The notes under the pieces were generated by a model. It did no database searches. It was not told the origin of the DNA and saw only the letters and a program-made list of their open reading frames with translations. Positions 23,176 through 30,854 of a stretch of DNA of 36,868 bases are shown here, piece by piece. The translations under genes were made by a program, and so were the position numbers. The stretch covers positions 1 to 36,868 of the forward strand of contig SVMB01000029.1 in NCBI GenBank assembly GCA_015067675.1, read 5' to 3'. Source of the DNA: Oscillospiraceae bacterium (GTDB lineage Bacteria; Bacillota; Clostridia; Oscillospirales; QAMX01). Within the stretch, counting starts at the first letter, position 1; each line of letters begins with the position of its first letter.

Positions 23176-23649
23176 ATGAATCTGCATCGAATCACGCATG
23201 AAAACCGCGGACGCGTCAATGCCTTCATCCGGGAGCACTGGTACACCACCGACATGATCCTGCGCGGGCAGGTCGTGGACATGACCGGCGTTGACGGCCT
23301 GATTGCACAGGACGCGGACGATATCATCGGTCTTATTACCTTCATCCGGTACGACGGCACACTGGAGATCACGTCTCTTGACAGTCTCCGCGAGCATCAG
23401 GGGATCGGCACCGCGCTGCTGGACGCCGTGATCGCCATTGCCCGCGAATCAGGCGTCACGCGCATCGTGCTCATCACCACCAACGATAACCTGAACGCCA
23501 TGCGCTTTTACCAGAAGCGCGGCTTTGACATGGCCAACCTCTACCGCAACGCCATGGATGTTTCCCGCCGCCTCAAGCCTGAGATTCCCCTCATCGGTGA
23601 GGACGGTATCCCGCTGCGGCACGAGATCGAGTTTGAACTGCTGCTGTAG
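23176..23649 (+). CDS. GNAT-family N-acetyltransferase
   Basis: A 157-residue GNAT protein. The acetyl-CoA loop REHQGIGTALLD matches Q-x-x-G-x-G/A, followed by IVLITTNDNLNAMRFYQKRGF, the classic end of the fold. A C-terminal tail (KPEIPLIGEDGIPLRHEIEFEL) is common in one GNAT subfamily of Firmicutes. There is no clear ribosome-binding site; the start lies 4 bp after the aldo/keto reductase stop, so it is probably translated by re-initiation. The substrate is unknown. Confidence 0.88.
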   Translation: MNLHRITHENRGRVNAFIREHWYTTDMILRGQVVDMTGVDGLIAQDADDIIGLITFIRYDGTLEITSLDSLREHQGIGTALLDAVIAIARESGVTRIVLITTNDNLNAMRFYQKRGFDMANLYRNAMDVSRRLKPEIPLIGEDGIPLRHEIEFELLL

Positions 23650-23686
23650 CCTTTTGCATCGCTTTTTTCACAGAAAGGAATCCCAA

Positions 23687-24724
23687 ATGTCAACCATTCC
23701 CTACGGCCCCCAGACCAATTTTTCCATCTTCGAGGACACTATGGCCGAGATGACCTGGCAGGAAGTCGAAGCTGCCGCCAGACGCGGCGCGGCGGTACTC
23801 CTGCCGGTTGGCATCGTGGAAGCCCATGGCCCCCACATGGATCTGACCCCCGACTTCTACATCAGCGCCATCTACTGCCGCTATCTCCGTCAGGAGCTTT
23901 GTACCCTCGGATGCGAAGCCATCATCGCGCCCACGGTTTACTGGGGTGTGAGCGAAGCGCTGGCCAAATATCCCGGCACGTTTTCCGTTCGCCCTGAGAC
24001 CATGCGCCGCCTGCTCTGCGACGTGCTCGATTCCCTGGCCCGCTGGGGATTCCGAAACGTCTTTATCTTCAACGCCCACGGCGATCCGGTTCACATGGAT
24101 ACCATCCGCGAGGCTGCAGGCATAAGCTCCCGGGATGATTTCCGGGCCTTCTGCCTGTTTGACCTGGAAAGCTTCCCTGTGGAGGATGAAGTCCCGCTGC
24201 CGCCCATGCGCGAGGACGGCTATCAGCCGGATTATCACGCAGGCGCCGTGGAAACCTCGCAGGTCAATGCCTTTTTCCCCGAAAAAGTACGCCGCGAACT
24301 TGCCCGGACGCTGCCGCCCAGCGCCACGTTTGATCCGCTGGCCTATTGCGGCGATCCCGAGAACTTTGAATCGGAGATCAATGTAGCCGAAATCTGCTCC
24401 GTGGATGTCAGAAACGATGCCCGGCGAATCCGAAAGCTCCTGTCCTGTGATCTCACCGGCATCATCTCCCGTGTGCAGCGCATGGAGGGTATTTTCGATG
24501 CCCTCTCCGATGCATTTTCCCGGAATCCCGATTCCGTCAAGACAGATCCCGGTCTGCAGGAGCAGCTTCGCGTCCTGTGCGCCTACTATGACGGTGGACA
24601 ATGGATGGCCGATTACGCCTGCGACGAGCAGGGAATGCTGCCCCGTGACCTCAAGCGGGGCGTGCTGTCCGAGGACGGTGTATACAATCTGCTCTGTGAC
24701 ATCGAGCAGGCAGCCCGGGAATGA
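23687..24724 (+). CDS. Creatininase-family metal-dependent amidohydrolase
   Basis: A 345-residue protein of the creatininase/creatinine amidohydrolase family. VLLPVGIVEAHGPHMDLTPDFY holds the Glu, His and Asp metal ligands, FIFNAHGDP follows, and HAGAVETS resembles the HAGExET motif with Ala in place of the middle Glu. Members split amide bonds in cyclic or formamide-like compounds; the exact reaction here is unknown. The ATG at 23687 follows AAAGGA; a longer frame from 23525 would run inside the GNAT gene. It is longer than usual (about 250 residues) owing to a C-terminal helical extension. Likely last gene of the GH110-to-creatininase run, as a new promoter region follows. Confidence 0.85.
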   Translation: MSTIPYGPQTNFSIFEDTMAEMTWQEVEAAARRGAAVLLPVGIVEAHGPHMDLTPDFYISAIYCRYLRQELCTLGCEAIIAPTVYWGVSEALAKYPGTFSVRPETMRRLLCDVLDSLARWGFRNVFIFNAHGDPVHMDTIREAAGISSRDDFRAFCLFDLESFPVEDEVPLPPMREDGYQPDYHAGAVETSQVNAFFPEKVRRELARTLPPSATFDPLAYCGDPENFESEINVAEICSVDVRNDARRIRKLLSCDLTGIISRVQRMEGIFDALSDAFSRNPDSVKTDPGLQEQLRVLCAYYDGGQWMADYACDEQGMLPRDLKRGVLSEDGVYNLLCDIEQAARE

Positions 24725-24810
24725 TAGCAGCCGCGGACACGCAAAGTCAGGCAAAAAAAGCGCCGGTACGGTATAATAGCTCTGTATCGTCATCGGAAAG
24801 GGGCTAAATT

Positions 24811-25683
24811 ATGGACTGGCTTACAGGAATACAGAACGCCATCAACTATATCGAGGATCACCTGACAGAGGAGATTGACTTCGCTGCTGCTGCGCGTGAA
24901 GCCGCCTGTTCACCCTTTTATCTGCAGCGAATCTTCAGTCTGCTCTGCGGCATGACCATGGGGGACTACATCCGCTCCAGAAGGCTCTCTCTGGCAGGTG
25001 ACGAACTCAGCACGACCGGCTGCCGTGTCGGTGACATCGCCGCGAAATACGGCTACGAAAGCCCGGAGAGCTTTGCCCGCGCTTTCTCGCGCTTCCACGG
25101 CATAACGCCTACCGAGGCACGAAGGGACGGCTCAAACCTCAAATACTTCTTTCGTCTTACCGTCAAAATTGCGCTGCGCGGCGGCGCGGCAATGAATTAC
25201 AAAATTGTCGAGCAGGATGCCATCGATATCATCGAACGTCCCGAGGTACAAAAGCGGGACGATGCCGTCAGCATCCCTTCCATTCAGGAATACTGGGCCC
25301 GTGCCCATCGCAGCGGCATGGTACGGAAACTTTTTGACCTTTCCCCGGACAAGTCAAAGATTTTCGGCATCTGCTACGGTAATCTCTCCACCACGCCCGG
25401 CTTCTTTGAGTACGCCATTGCCGCCGCAGCCGACAAATCCACCCCGCTGCCCGAGGGTTTTCGCCGCAGTCGGCTTCCTGCCCGTACCTGGGCGGTCTTT
25501 GAATGCCGCGGACCGATCCCCGACGCCATGCAGGAGATGTGGGAGATGATCGTCTCGGAGTTTTTCCCCACCTCCGGCTACCAGCCCACCTACGAGATGG
25601 ATGTGGAGGCCTATCCGCCGGGAGACCGCAGCCGAGCCGACTACTGCAGTGAAATCTGGGTACCGGTCAAAAAGAAGATCTGA
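24811..25683 (+). CDS. AraC-type regulator with C-terminal GyrI-like effector domain
   Basis: A 290-residue protein in the Rob/SoxS-like order: the AraC DNA-binding domain comes first (about 5-105; IDFAAAAREAACSPFYLQRIF and VGDIAAKYGYESPESFARAF), followed by a GyrI-like small-molecule-binding domain (about 130-290; MNYKIVEQDAIDIIERPEV, then AVFECRGPIPDAMQEMW and YEMDVEAYPPGD). Such regulators often answer to hydrophobic or cationic compounds. A TATAAT at 24772-24777 lies 33 bp upstream but has no clear -35. The GH-A hydrolase gene follows 35 bp later and may be co-transcribed. Confidence 0.92.
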   Translation: MDWLTGIQNAINYIEDHLTEEIDFAAAAREAACSPFYLQRIFSLLCGMTMGDYIRSRRLSLAGDELSTTGCRVGDIAAKYGYESPESFARAFSRFHGITPTEARRDGSNLKYFFRLTVKIALRGGAAMNYKIVEQDAIDIIERPEVQKRDDAVSIPSIQEYWARAHRSGMVRKLFDLSPDKSKIFGICYGNLSTTPGFFEYAIAAAADKSTPLPEGFRRSRLPARTWAVFECRGPIPDAMQEMWEMIVSEFFPTSGYQPTYEMDVEAYPPGDRSRADYCSEIWVPVKKKI

Positions 25684-25718
25684 CTCACCCCCAAATCCAA
25701 TCACAGGAGGAAACGAAT

Positions 25719-26813
25719 ATGAGATGGACCCGTGAACGCATCTGGAACTGGTACAACAGCCGCCCCTGGATGCGCGGCTGCAATTACATGAGCGCAGACT
25801 GCGCAAACCGCATCGATCAGTGGCAGTCTCTGGGTTTTGAGGAGCGTTTTGAAACCACGGAGTCGGAATTTGCGCTGATGCAGGAGACCGGCTTCAACAC
25901 TGCCCGCGTGATTCTTGAATACGTGGTCTGGAAGGAAGAGCACGACTCCTTCCTTGAGCGTTTTGACCGCTATCTTGCGCTGGGCGCCAAATACGGTATT
26001 TCCTTCATCGTGGTGCTGGCAAACGACTGCATGCCGCCCAAAACCGAGCTCTGGAAGATGCCCGCTCTCGGCGAGCAGCACTTCGACTGGGGCTATCACG
26101 GCGGCCGCAAGCACTCCCAGCACGGTGTGCACACCGGTCCCGCGCCCCATTACTACCTCGACGACCCTGAAAGCCGCGCCGATTACTTTGAGATGGTGCG
26201 CGAAATCGTCACCCTTTACAAGGATGATCCCCGTATCTGCATCTGGGATCTCTACAACGAGCCCGGCAACAGCCGCCGCACGGAGCTGACGCTGCCAAAC
26301 CTCAAGGCCATTTTCGAGCTGGTGCGCAGTATCAACCCCTCTCAGCCCCTGACCGCCGATCCCTTCGGCTTCTCCTTTGACCGCACGGTTCCTCCCTCTC
26401 CCATCGCCGAATATGTGCTCGATAACGTCGATATCGTCTGCTACCACTGCTACGGGCCCTACGACCAGCATGTGCAGCTCATCCGGCGCCTCAAGGAGTA
26501 CGGCCGTCCCATCATGAACACCGAATGGCTTGGCCGCTGCCTGAACAACGACGTATTCTCCCTCTTCCCGCTGTTCTGGATGGAGGGCATCGGCTGCATC
26601 AACTGGGGCTTTGTCGCCGGTAAATACCAGACCTACGAGCCCTGGGAGGGTACCTGGACCCGTTACATGAGCGGCGAGAACACCGACGTGGATTTCACCA
26701 AATGGTTCCACGATCTCTATCGTCCCAACCATCGTCCCTATGATCCAAAGGAAATCGAGCTGATTCAGAAGTTCTGCCGCCTCGCCGACGAGGAATTTGC
26801 CGCCCGTCACTGA
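25719..26813 (+). CDS. Clan GH-A glycoside hydrolase (GH5-like)
   Basis: A 364-residue TIM-barrel enzyme. CIWDLYNEPGN supplies the acid/base Glu181 and PIMNTEWLGR the nucleophile Glu269, the strand 4 and strand 7 glutamates of clan GH-A. TGFNTARVILEYVVW and YGISFIVVLANDCMPP fit strands 2 and 3. Related proteins are often labelled 1,4-beta-xylanase or cellulase, but the exact family (GH5, GH2 catalytic-like or other) cannot be fixed by eye. No signal peptide. The ATG follows AGGAGGAAACG. It lies just behind the AraC/GyrI regulator. Confidence 0.82.
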   Translation: MRWTRERIWNWYNSRPWMRGCNYMSADCANRIDQWQSLGFEERFETTESEFALMQETGFNTARVILEYVVWKEEHDSFLERFDRYLALGAKYGISFIVVLANDCMPPKTELWKMPALGEQHFDWGYHGGRKHSQHGVHTGPAPHYYLDDPESRADYFEMVREIVTLYKDDPRICIWDLYNEPGNSRRTELTLPNLKAIFELVRSINPSQPLTADPFGFSFDRTVPPSPIAEYVLDNVDIVCYHCYGPYDQHVQLIRRLKEYGRPIMNTEWLGRCLNNDVFSLFPLFWMEGIGCINWGFVAGKYQTYEPWEGTWTRYMSGENTDVDFTKWFHDLYRPNHRPYDPKEIELIQKFCRLADEEFAARH

Positions 26814-26870
26814 TATCCGGCGTATCCCGGGCGATGGATGAAAACAGTTCTGGCGTTTATTTGTCTGCTG

Positions 26871-26879
26871 TGGTACAAT
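26871..26879 (+). promoter_or_regulatory. Extended -10 promoter of the Nudix gene
   Basis: TGGTACAAT, with no good -35 at the right distance. The Nudix ATG is 38 bp downstream behind CAGGAG. Confidence 0.55.
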
Positions 26880-26917
26880 AGAGGCAAAGAAATATCGTAA
26901 ATCAGGAGAACACTGCA

Positions 26918-27472
26918 ATGGCAGACTTCAAAAACCTTACCGAAACCAAAACCGCCTCCGAAGAGATCTTCAACGGCAGGATTCTGCATCTCTACCGCGA
27001 TACCGTGACGCTGCCCAACGGTCACAGCACCACCCGCGAAACCATCCGCCACGTCGGCGCCGTGGCCGTTGTGGCGCTCAATGACGCCAACGAGGTAATC
27101 GTGGAGCGGCAGTACCGCTATCCGGTGGATGCCGTCATCACGGAGATTCCTGCGGGCAAGCTGGACTCCAAAACGGAGGATCGTCTGGCCGCTGCCAAGC
27201 GTGAACTGGCCGAGGAAACCGGCTACACCGCCGATGAATGGATTTCCCTGGGCGATTATTACCCGGCAGCCGCCTACTGCGACGAGCGCATCACGATGTA
27301 CCTTGCCCGCGGACTGCATCGCGGCGAGCAGAAGCTCGACGAGGATGAATTTCTCAACTTTTCCTTTGTAAAGCTCTCTGATCTGGTCGATGAAATCCTC
27401 TCCGGCCGTGTCACCGACGGCAAAACCCAGGCTGCGGTGCTCAAAGCCTGCCTCCTGCTCAAAAACGACTGA
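26918..27472 (+). CDS. Nudix hydrolase, ADP-ribose pyrophosphatase-like
   Basis: A 184-residue protein with the NudF-type layout: an N-terminal dimerisation strand region (EIFNGRILHLYRDTVTLPNG), VIVERQYRYPV, then EIPAGKLD and the Nudix box REL-EETGY. The box has six residues between the first Gly and the Glu, one more than the usual five. LARGLHRGEQKLDEDEF is the conserved loop seen in ADP-sugar pyrophosphatases. Expected reaction: hydrolysis of ADP-ribose or another ADP-sugar to AMP and the sugar phosphate. It has its own promoter and is one base from the next gene. Confidence 0.9.
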   Translation: MADFKNLTETKTASEEIFNGRILHLYRDTVTLPNGHSTTRETIRHVGAVAVVALNDANEVIVERQYRYPVDAVITEIPAGKLDSKTEDRLAAAKRELAEETGYTADEWISLGDYYPAAAYCDERITMYLARGLHRGEQKLDEDEFLNFSFVKLSDLVDEILSGRVTDGKTQAAVLKACLLLKND

Positions 27473-27473
27473 T

Positions 27474-27998
27474 ATGGAAAACGAGCCCAACGACCTCATC
27501 TGCAACCAGACAAAAATTCCCCGAGAACAGTGGCGCTACGGCCTGCGATCAAGCGCCGCGGTCGGCTGCGGCTGGATTGCCGTCTACAACGCCCTGCGGC
27601 TGATGGGCTATCAGGCGGATCCGGACAGGCTTATCCGCTGGTTTGAAGGGAGACTGCCGCTGTTCAACGGCAATTTCGGCACCTTCGTGCTGGATCCCGC
27701 CGCATTTTTCCGTCAGCAGGGCTTTGCGGTTCAGGTCACAGCCCGCCGCGAGACCTTCGACGAAACGGCAAAGCATCACGACGTGTGCATCCTGTATTAC
27801 TACTGGCGGGAAAAGTACAAAATCGGCTGCCATTTCACAACGGTGCAGTACCGCAACGGGCGCTTCACCGGCTGCAACACCTTCCGCAATTCCGAAGGGC
27901 CGGATGATCTCGGCGAGAGCCTCGAGGCATTTATCCGCCGGCAGAACTATTTCGGCTGTGTGCTCACCGCTATCCGAAACCGGCACGGACATTCCTGA
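27474..27998 (+). CDS. Putative cysteine peptidase-fold protein (C39-like), unassigned
   Basis: A 174-residue soluble protein of unknown function. GCGWIAVYNALRLMGY places a Cys at residue 32 at the start of a long helix, as in C39 and other papain-like peptidases; IGCHFTTVQ gives His120 and FTGCNTF gives Asn135, the usual order Cys-His-Asn, with Gln19 a possible oxyanion residue. No Gly-Gly or transporter partner is near, so it is not a standard bacteriocin processing enzyme. The start at 27474 lies one base after the Nudix stop; there is no strong ribosome-binding site, so coupling is likely. The assignment rests on motif order only. Confidence 0.6.
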   Translation: MENEPNDLICNQTKIPREQWRYGLRSSAAVGCGWIAVYNALRLMGYQADPDRLIRWFEGRLPLFNGNFGTFVLDPAAFFRQQGFAVQVTARRETFDETAKHHDVCILYYYWREKYKIGCHFTTVQYRNGRFTGCNTFRNSEGPDDLGESLEAFIRRQNYFGCVLTAIRNRHGHS

Positions 27999-28027
27999 TC
28001 ACAGTTTTAGAGAAAGAAGGGCTTTCG

Positions 28028-29797
28028 ATGAAAAAAACGTATCTGGAACCCATGCGCCGCAGGCTGACGGAAGACGACCGGGAGCTTCTGCAGGCAATTT
28101 ATGAACCGTGTGTCGTCACGATACCTCCAAACGATGCCTGCCGCAGCCTGTGCGTGACGCCGGACGGTGAAATCCGCATCTACGGAGCTCTCAACAAAAA
28201 GCAGCCTGAAGATATCGGCACCCGGGTCTACATTTCCTCCACCGACTGCGGTTTGTCCTGGAAGACGCATTTGCTCCGTGACCCCCATACCATCGGCTGC
28301 GCCGGTTATAACCCCCACACCGGACGTTTCATCTCCACCTGTCCCGATTATTACCGTCCCGATTTCGCCAAAACCTTTGACAAGCCCGGAACATGGGCCG
28401 TGCTCAACGATGAGGGCTTTGACTGCACCGAAAACCGCTTCGTGAAGTTGTCGGATCTGACGATTCTCATCTCACGCATCCCGATGTATATGGAAAGTAC
28501 CGGCCGCTGGTTTATTCTGGGGCAGTATACCGACGAGCATCATGTTCTGCATCCCACGATCTTTTACTCCGATGACGACGGTGAAAGCTGGACGATGCAG
28601 ATGCTGCGTGAAACCGCTCCCGCCTTTGAGATCACGCCGCCTCACAAGGGCGTGCGCTGGCAGCAGTATTCCTGTGAGCCGACACTGGTGGAAACTACTC
28701 CCGGCGAACTTCTGATGATCGTGCGCACCTCACAGGACTACTACTATCAGTACCGTTCCCACGACAACGGCGTTACCTGGAGCTCTCCCGAGCCCTCCCC
28801 ATTCCACGGTACCATCACCATGCCAACGCTGGAAAAGCTGGAAGACGGTCGCATCGTATTCTTCTGGTGCAGCACCCAGCCCATGCCGGAGCTGGATCAG
28901 TCTGCCCTGCGCCCGCCGCTCAACAAGAGGGAAATAGCCGGACTCGCCGAGGATTTTTTCACCAATCGTGACGCCAATCATATGGCGATCTCCGAGGACA
29001 ATGCGGCTACCTGGATCGGCAGCCGCGAGCTGTTCCTCAATGAGGTGCGCAGCAATGCCGACTTCCGTTCCGTGGGCGGTGTGGACTCCCGCGACAAGAG
29101 CGTTCATCAGGGACAGATGCTGGAACTGCCGTACAATAAGCTGCTCATCCACTTCGGTCAAAACGAAAGTGCGCGCCGGGTCATGATCCTGGATATTGAC
29201 TGGCTCTATGAACAGCAGCGTCATGAGGACTTCCGTCTGGGTCTGCAGGCCGTGACAACGCATATGTTTGTCAACAGCAACCCCGGCAACTACCGCGGTT
29301 TCTCCGGGCACTGCGCCTACAACCGCACCCACGGTGCACTGCTGGTGCCGGATCCCGACGAAAACTTCGAGGAAGTGCTGCAGATCTGCCGCATCGAGGA
29401 CCCGCGTCTGGCATACAAAAAGCAGGGTGTGGTCTGGAACTTCCCGGCGTCCCGTCAGGGTACGGTCACGGTCGACCTGCGCGTGCATGGCAGCGGCGCG
29501 GCGGTTTCGCTGTGCGATCACTGGTACAACGCCTTCGATGAAACGGTACCCGAGTCCGCTGCCTTCAGCATCGCCGTGACACGTGAAATGTGCCCCGCCG
29601 ACCGTTGGACAAGACTTTCGATGCACTATGATCTGGACAAGGGCACCGTATACGTGACCGCAGATGACCGCGCCCTCGGAGAGCTGCCTATCCGGCAGGA
29701 TGCCCCGCTGGGACTGAATTACCTGCACATCCAGACGCTTGCCGAAGCTGAGGACACGCAGGGTACACTCGTGCGTGAAATGCACAAAACCGTGTAA
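28028..29797 (+). CDS. Sialidase-like protein with four Asp boxes
   Basis: A 589-residue protein. The N-terminal 350 residues form a sialidase-type six-bladed propeller with Asp boxes at 71-78 (STDCGLSW), 181-188 (SDDDGESW), 244-251 (SHDNGVTW) and a weaker one at 322-329 (SEDNAATW). CEPTLVET (Glu217) fits a conserved sialidase Glu region. The C-terminal part (about 440-589; GTVTVDLRVHGSGAAVSLCDHW, then DRWTRLSMHYDLDKGTVYVT) resembles a lectin-like or concanavalin-fold domain. The arginine triad of true sialidases is not clear, so activity on sialic acid is unproven; relatives act on other sugars. No signal peptide. It may belong to the Nudix transcript, 29 bp downstream. Confidence 0.78.
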   Translation: MKKTYLEPMRRRLTEDDRELLQAIYEPCVVTIPPNDACRSLCVTPDGEIRIYGALNKKQPEDIGTRVYISSTDCGLSWKTHLLRDPHTIGCAGYNPHTGRFISTCPDYYRPDFAKTFDKPGTWAVLNDEGFDCTENRFVKLSDLTILISRIPMYMESTGRWFILGQYTDEHHVLHPTIFYSDDDGESWTMQMLRETAPAFEITPPHKGVRWQQYSCEPTLVETTPGELLMIVRTSQDYYYQYRSHDNGVTWSSPEPSPFHGTITMPTLEKLEDGRIVFFWCSTQPMPELDQSALRPPLNKREIAGLAEDFFTNRDANHMAISEDNAATWIGSRELFLNEVRSNADFRSVGGVDSRDKSVHQGQMLELPYNKLLIHFGQNESARRVMILDIDWLYEQQRHEDFRLGLQAVTTHMFVNSNPGNYRGFSGHCAYNRTHGALLVPDPDENFEEVLQICRIEDPRLAYKKQGVVWNFPASRQGTVTVDLRVHGSGAAVSLCDHWYNAFDETVPESAAFSIAVTREMCPADRWTRLSMHYDLDKGTVYVTADDRALGELPIRQDAPLGLNYLHIQTLAEAEDTQGTLVREMHKTV

Positions 29798-29836
29798 GCA
29801 TCCCCCGGCGGAGGTTTGCACGTCCAGAAACGCCAC

Positions 29837-29880
29837 AAATCCGCTGCAGAGTGCTCAAGATGCATTCTGCAGCGGATTTT
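29837..29880. terminator. Terminator between the sialidase-like gene and the AraC gene
   Basis: A 14-bp perfect stem (AAATCCGCTGCAGA and its complement at 29866-29879), closed further by a GTGC/GCAT pair, then TTTTCC. It lies between convergent genes and may act both ways. Confidence 0.8.
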
Positions 29881-29892
29881 CCTGTTCTTTGA

Positions 29893-30738
29893 TTATGCAT
29901 TTCTGTACTGTGACGGACTGATTCCAAAATACTTTTTGAAGTACCCCGAAAAGTAGGCTGCATCGCAAAAGCCGCAGGACAGGGCAATCTCACCGATGGA
30001 GGCTGAGGTATTCTCCAGCAGATTCGCCGCATTCATCAGCCGCACATGGAGCACATAGCGATGCACCGGCATACCGGTGGTGCGCTTGATGAGAAAGCTT
30101 ACGTAGTTGGGATGATAGCCGAACACTTTGCCCAGCGTGTCGTTGGTCAGATGCCTGGGATAATGGTCGTGTATGTAGGAAAGAATCCGTGCCGATTTCT
30201 CCTGCTCCGGGTGAGAGCTTCCCGTTTCCCAAAACCGCATACTCTCGGCGATGCATTCCGCCAGCAAATGCCCGGTTTTCTGCTCAAAATAGAGAAGCTT
30301 CTGCATATGCTCCCCCACCACAGCCGTCAGTCTCCGGCTGATGGCTTCGATCCGGCCGATATACAGCACCCGATCCAGCACCGGCGCATCCTCAAAAGTG
30401 TTGAAATCCACAAGCATATCCGCCGCAAACCGGTCGGAGGATACCGGTCTCACCGGCACCGTCCGGGAAGCGGCATTTCGCGTATAGTCGAAATTGATTC
30501 CGATATATTGCACCGCAGCCTGCGGCGTGTGGAGTTTATAAGGAACTCCGGAATTGATGATGAGCAGGGAATACGGCCGCATTTCATAGGTTTTATCCTC
30601 CACCTGTATCTTTCCGCAGCCGTCAAGCGCATAAAAAACCCTTGCATCCAGCGGCGTCACCTGCGCGTAATATGAATCTCCATCCAGGTCGATATATCTG
30701 GCAAAACGGACATACGGATTGATTTCCGACAGCAGCAC
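29893..30738 (-). CDS. AraC-family transcriptional regulator (cupin sensor)
   Basis: A 281-residue regulator. The cupin-like N-terminus shows YALDGCGKIQVEDKTYEMRPYSLLIINSGVPYKL; the C-terminal AraC domain (about 185-281) shows LTNDTLGKVFGYHPNYVSFLI and IGEIALSCGFCDAAYFSGYFKKYFGISPSQYR. It starts with GTG at 30738 behind GGAGGG. It is transcribed away from the isomerase operon, and its promoter physically overlaps that operon's promoter, so it is the probable switch for it and may repress itself. Confidence 0.93.
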   Translation of the reverse strand: MLLSEINPYVRFARYIDLDGDSYYAQVTPLDARVFYALDGCGKIQVEDKTYEMRPYSLLIINSGVPYKLHTPQAAVQYIGINFDYTRNAASRTVPVRPVSSDRFAADMLVDFNTFEDAPVLDRVLYIGRIEAISRRLTAVVGEHMQKLLYFEQKTGHLLAECIAESMRFWETGSSHPEQEKSARILSYIHDHYPRHLTNDTLGKVFGYHPNYVSFLIKRTTGMPVHRYVLHVRLMNAANLLENTSASIGEIALSCGFCDAAYFSGYFKKYFGISPSQYRNA

Positions 30739-30787
30739 ACCGATCCCTCCATCTTTATTTTACACAAATACTGTTTGCCTTTATCCA

Positions 30788-30816
30788 TTGATATTAGCAT
30801 ATCCCGGTGGTAAAAT
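30788..30816 (+). promoter_or_regulatory. Promoter of the isomerase operon (overlaps the divergent AraC promoter)
   Basis: TTGATA (30788-30793), 17 bp, TAAAAT (30811-30816). The predicted start near 30823 is about 32 bp before the ATG at 30855. Confidence 0.75.
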
Positions 30817-30819
30817 CAA
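30791..30819 (-). promoter_or_regulatory. Promoter of the AraC gene (overlaps the isomerase promoter)
   Basis: On the minus strand: TTGATT (30819-30814), 17 bp, TAATAT (30796-30791) with TGC in front. Its -10 box covers the -35 of the plus promoter and the reverse is also true. Confidence 0.75.
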
Positions 30820-30854
30820 GACAGATTGCTTTAGAATGGAAGGATTACTGCTAT

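Noticed and set aside
25701..26918. 405-codon open frame on the minus strand
   Set aside because: Antisense to the GH-A hydrolase, whose catalytic motifs are plain.
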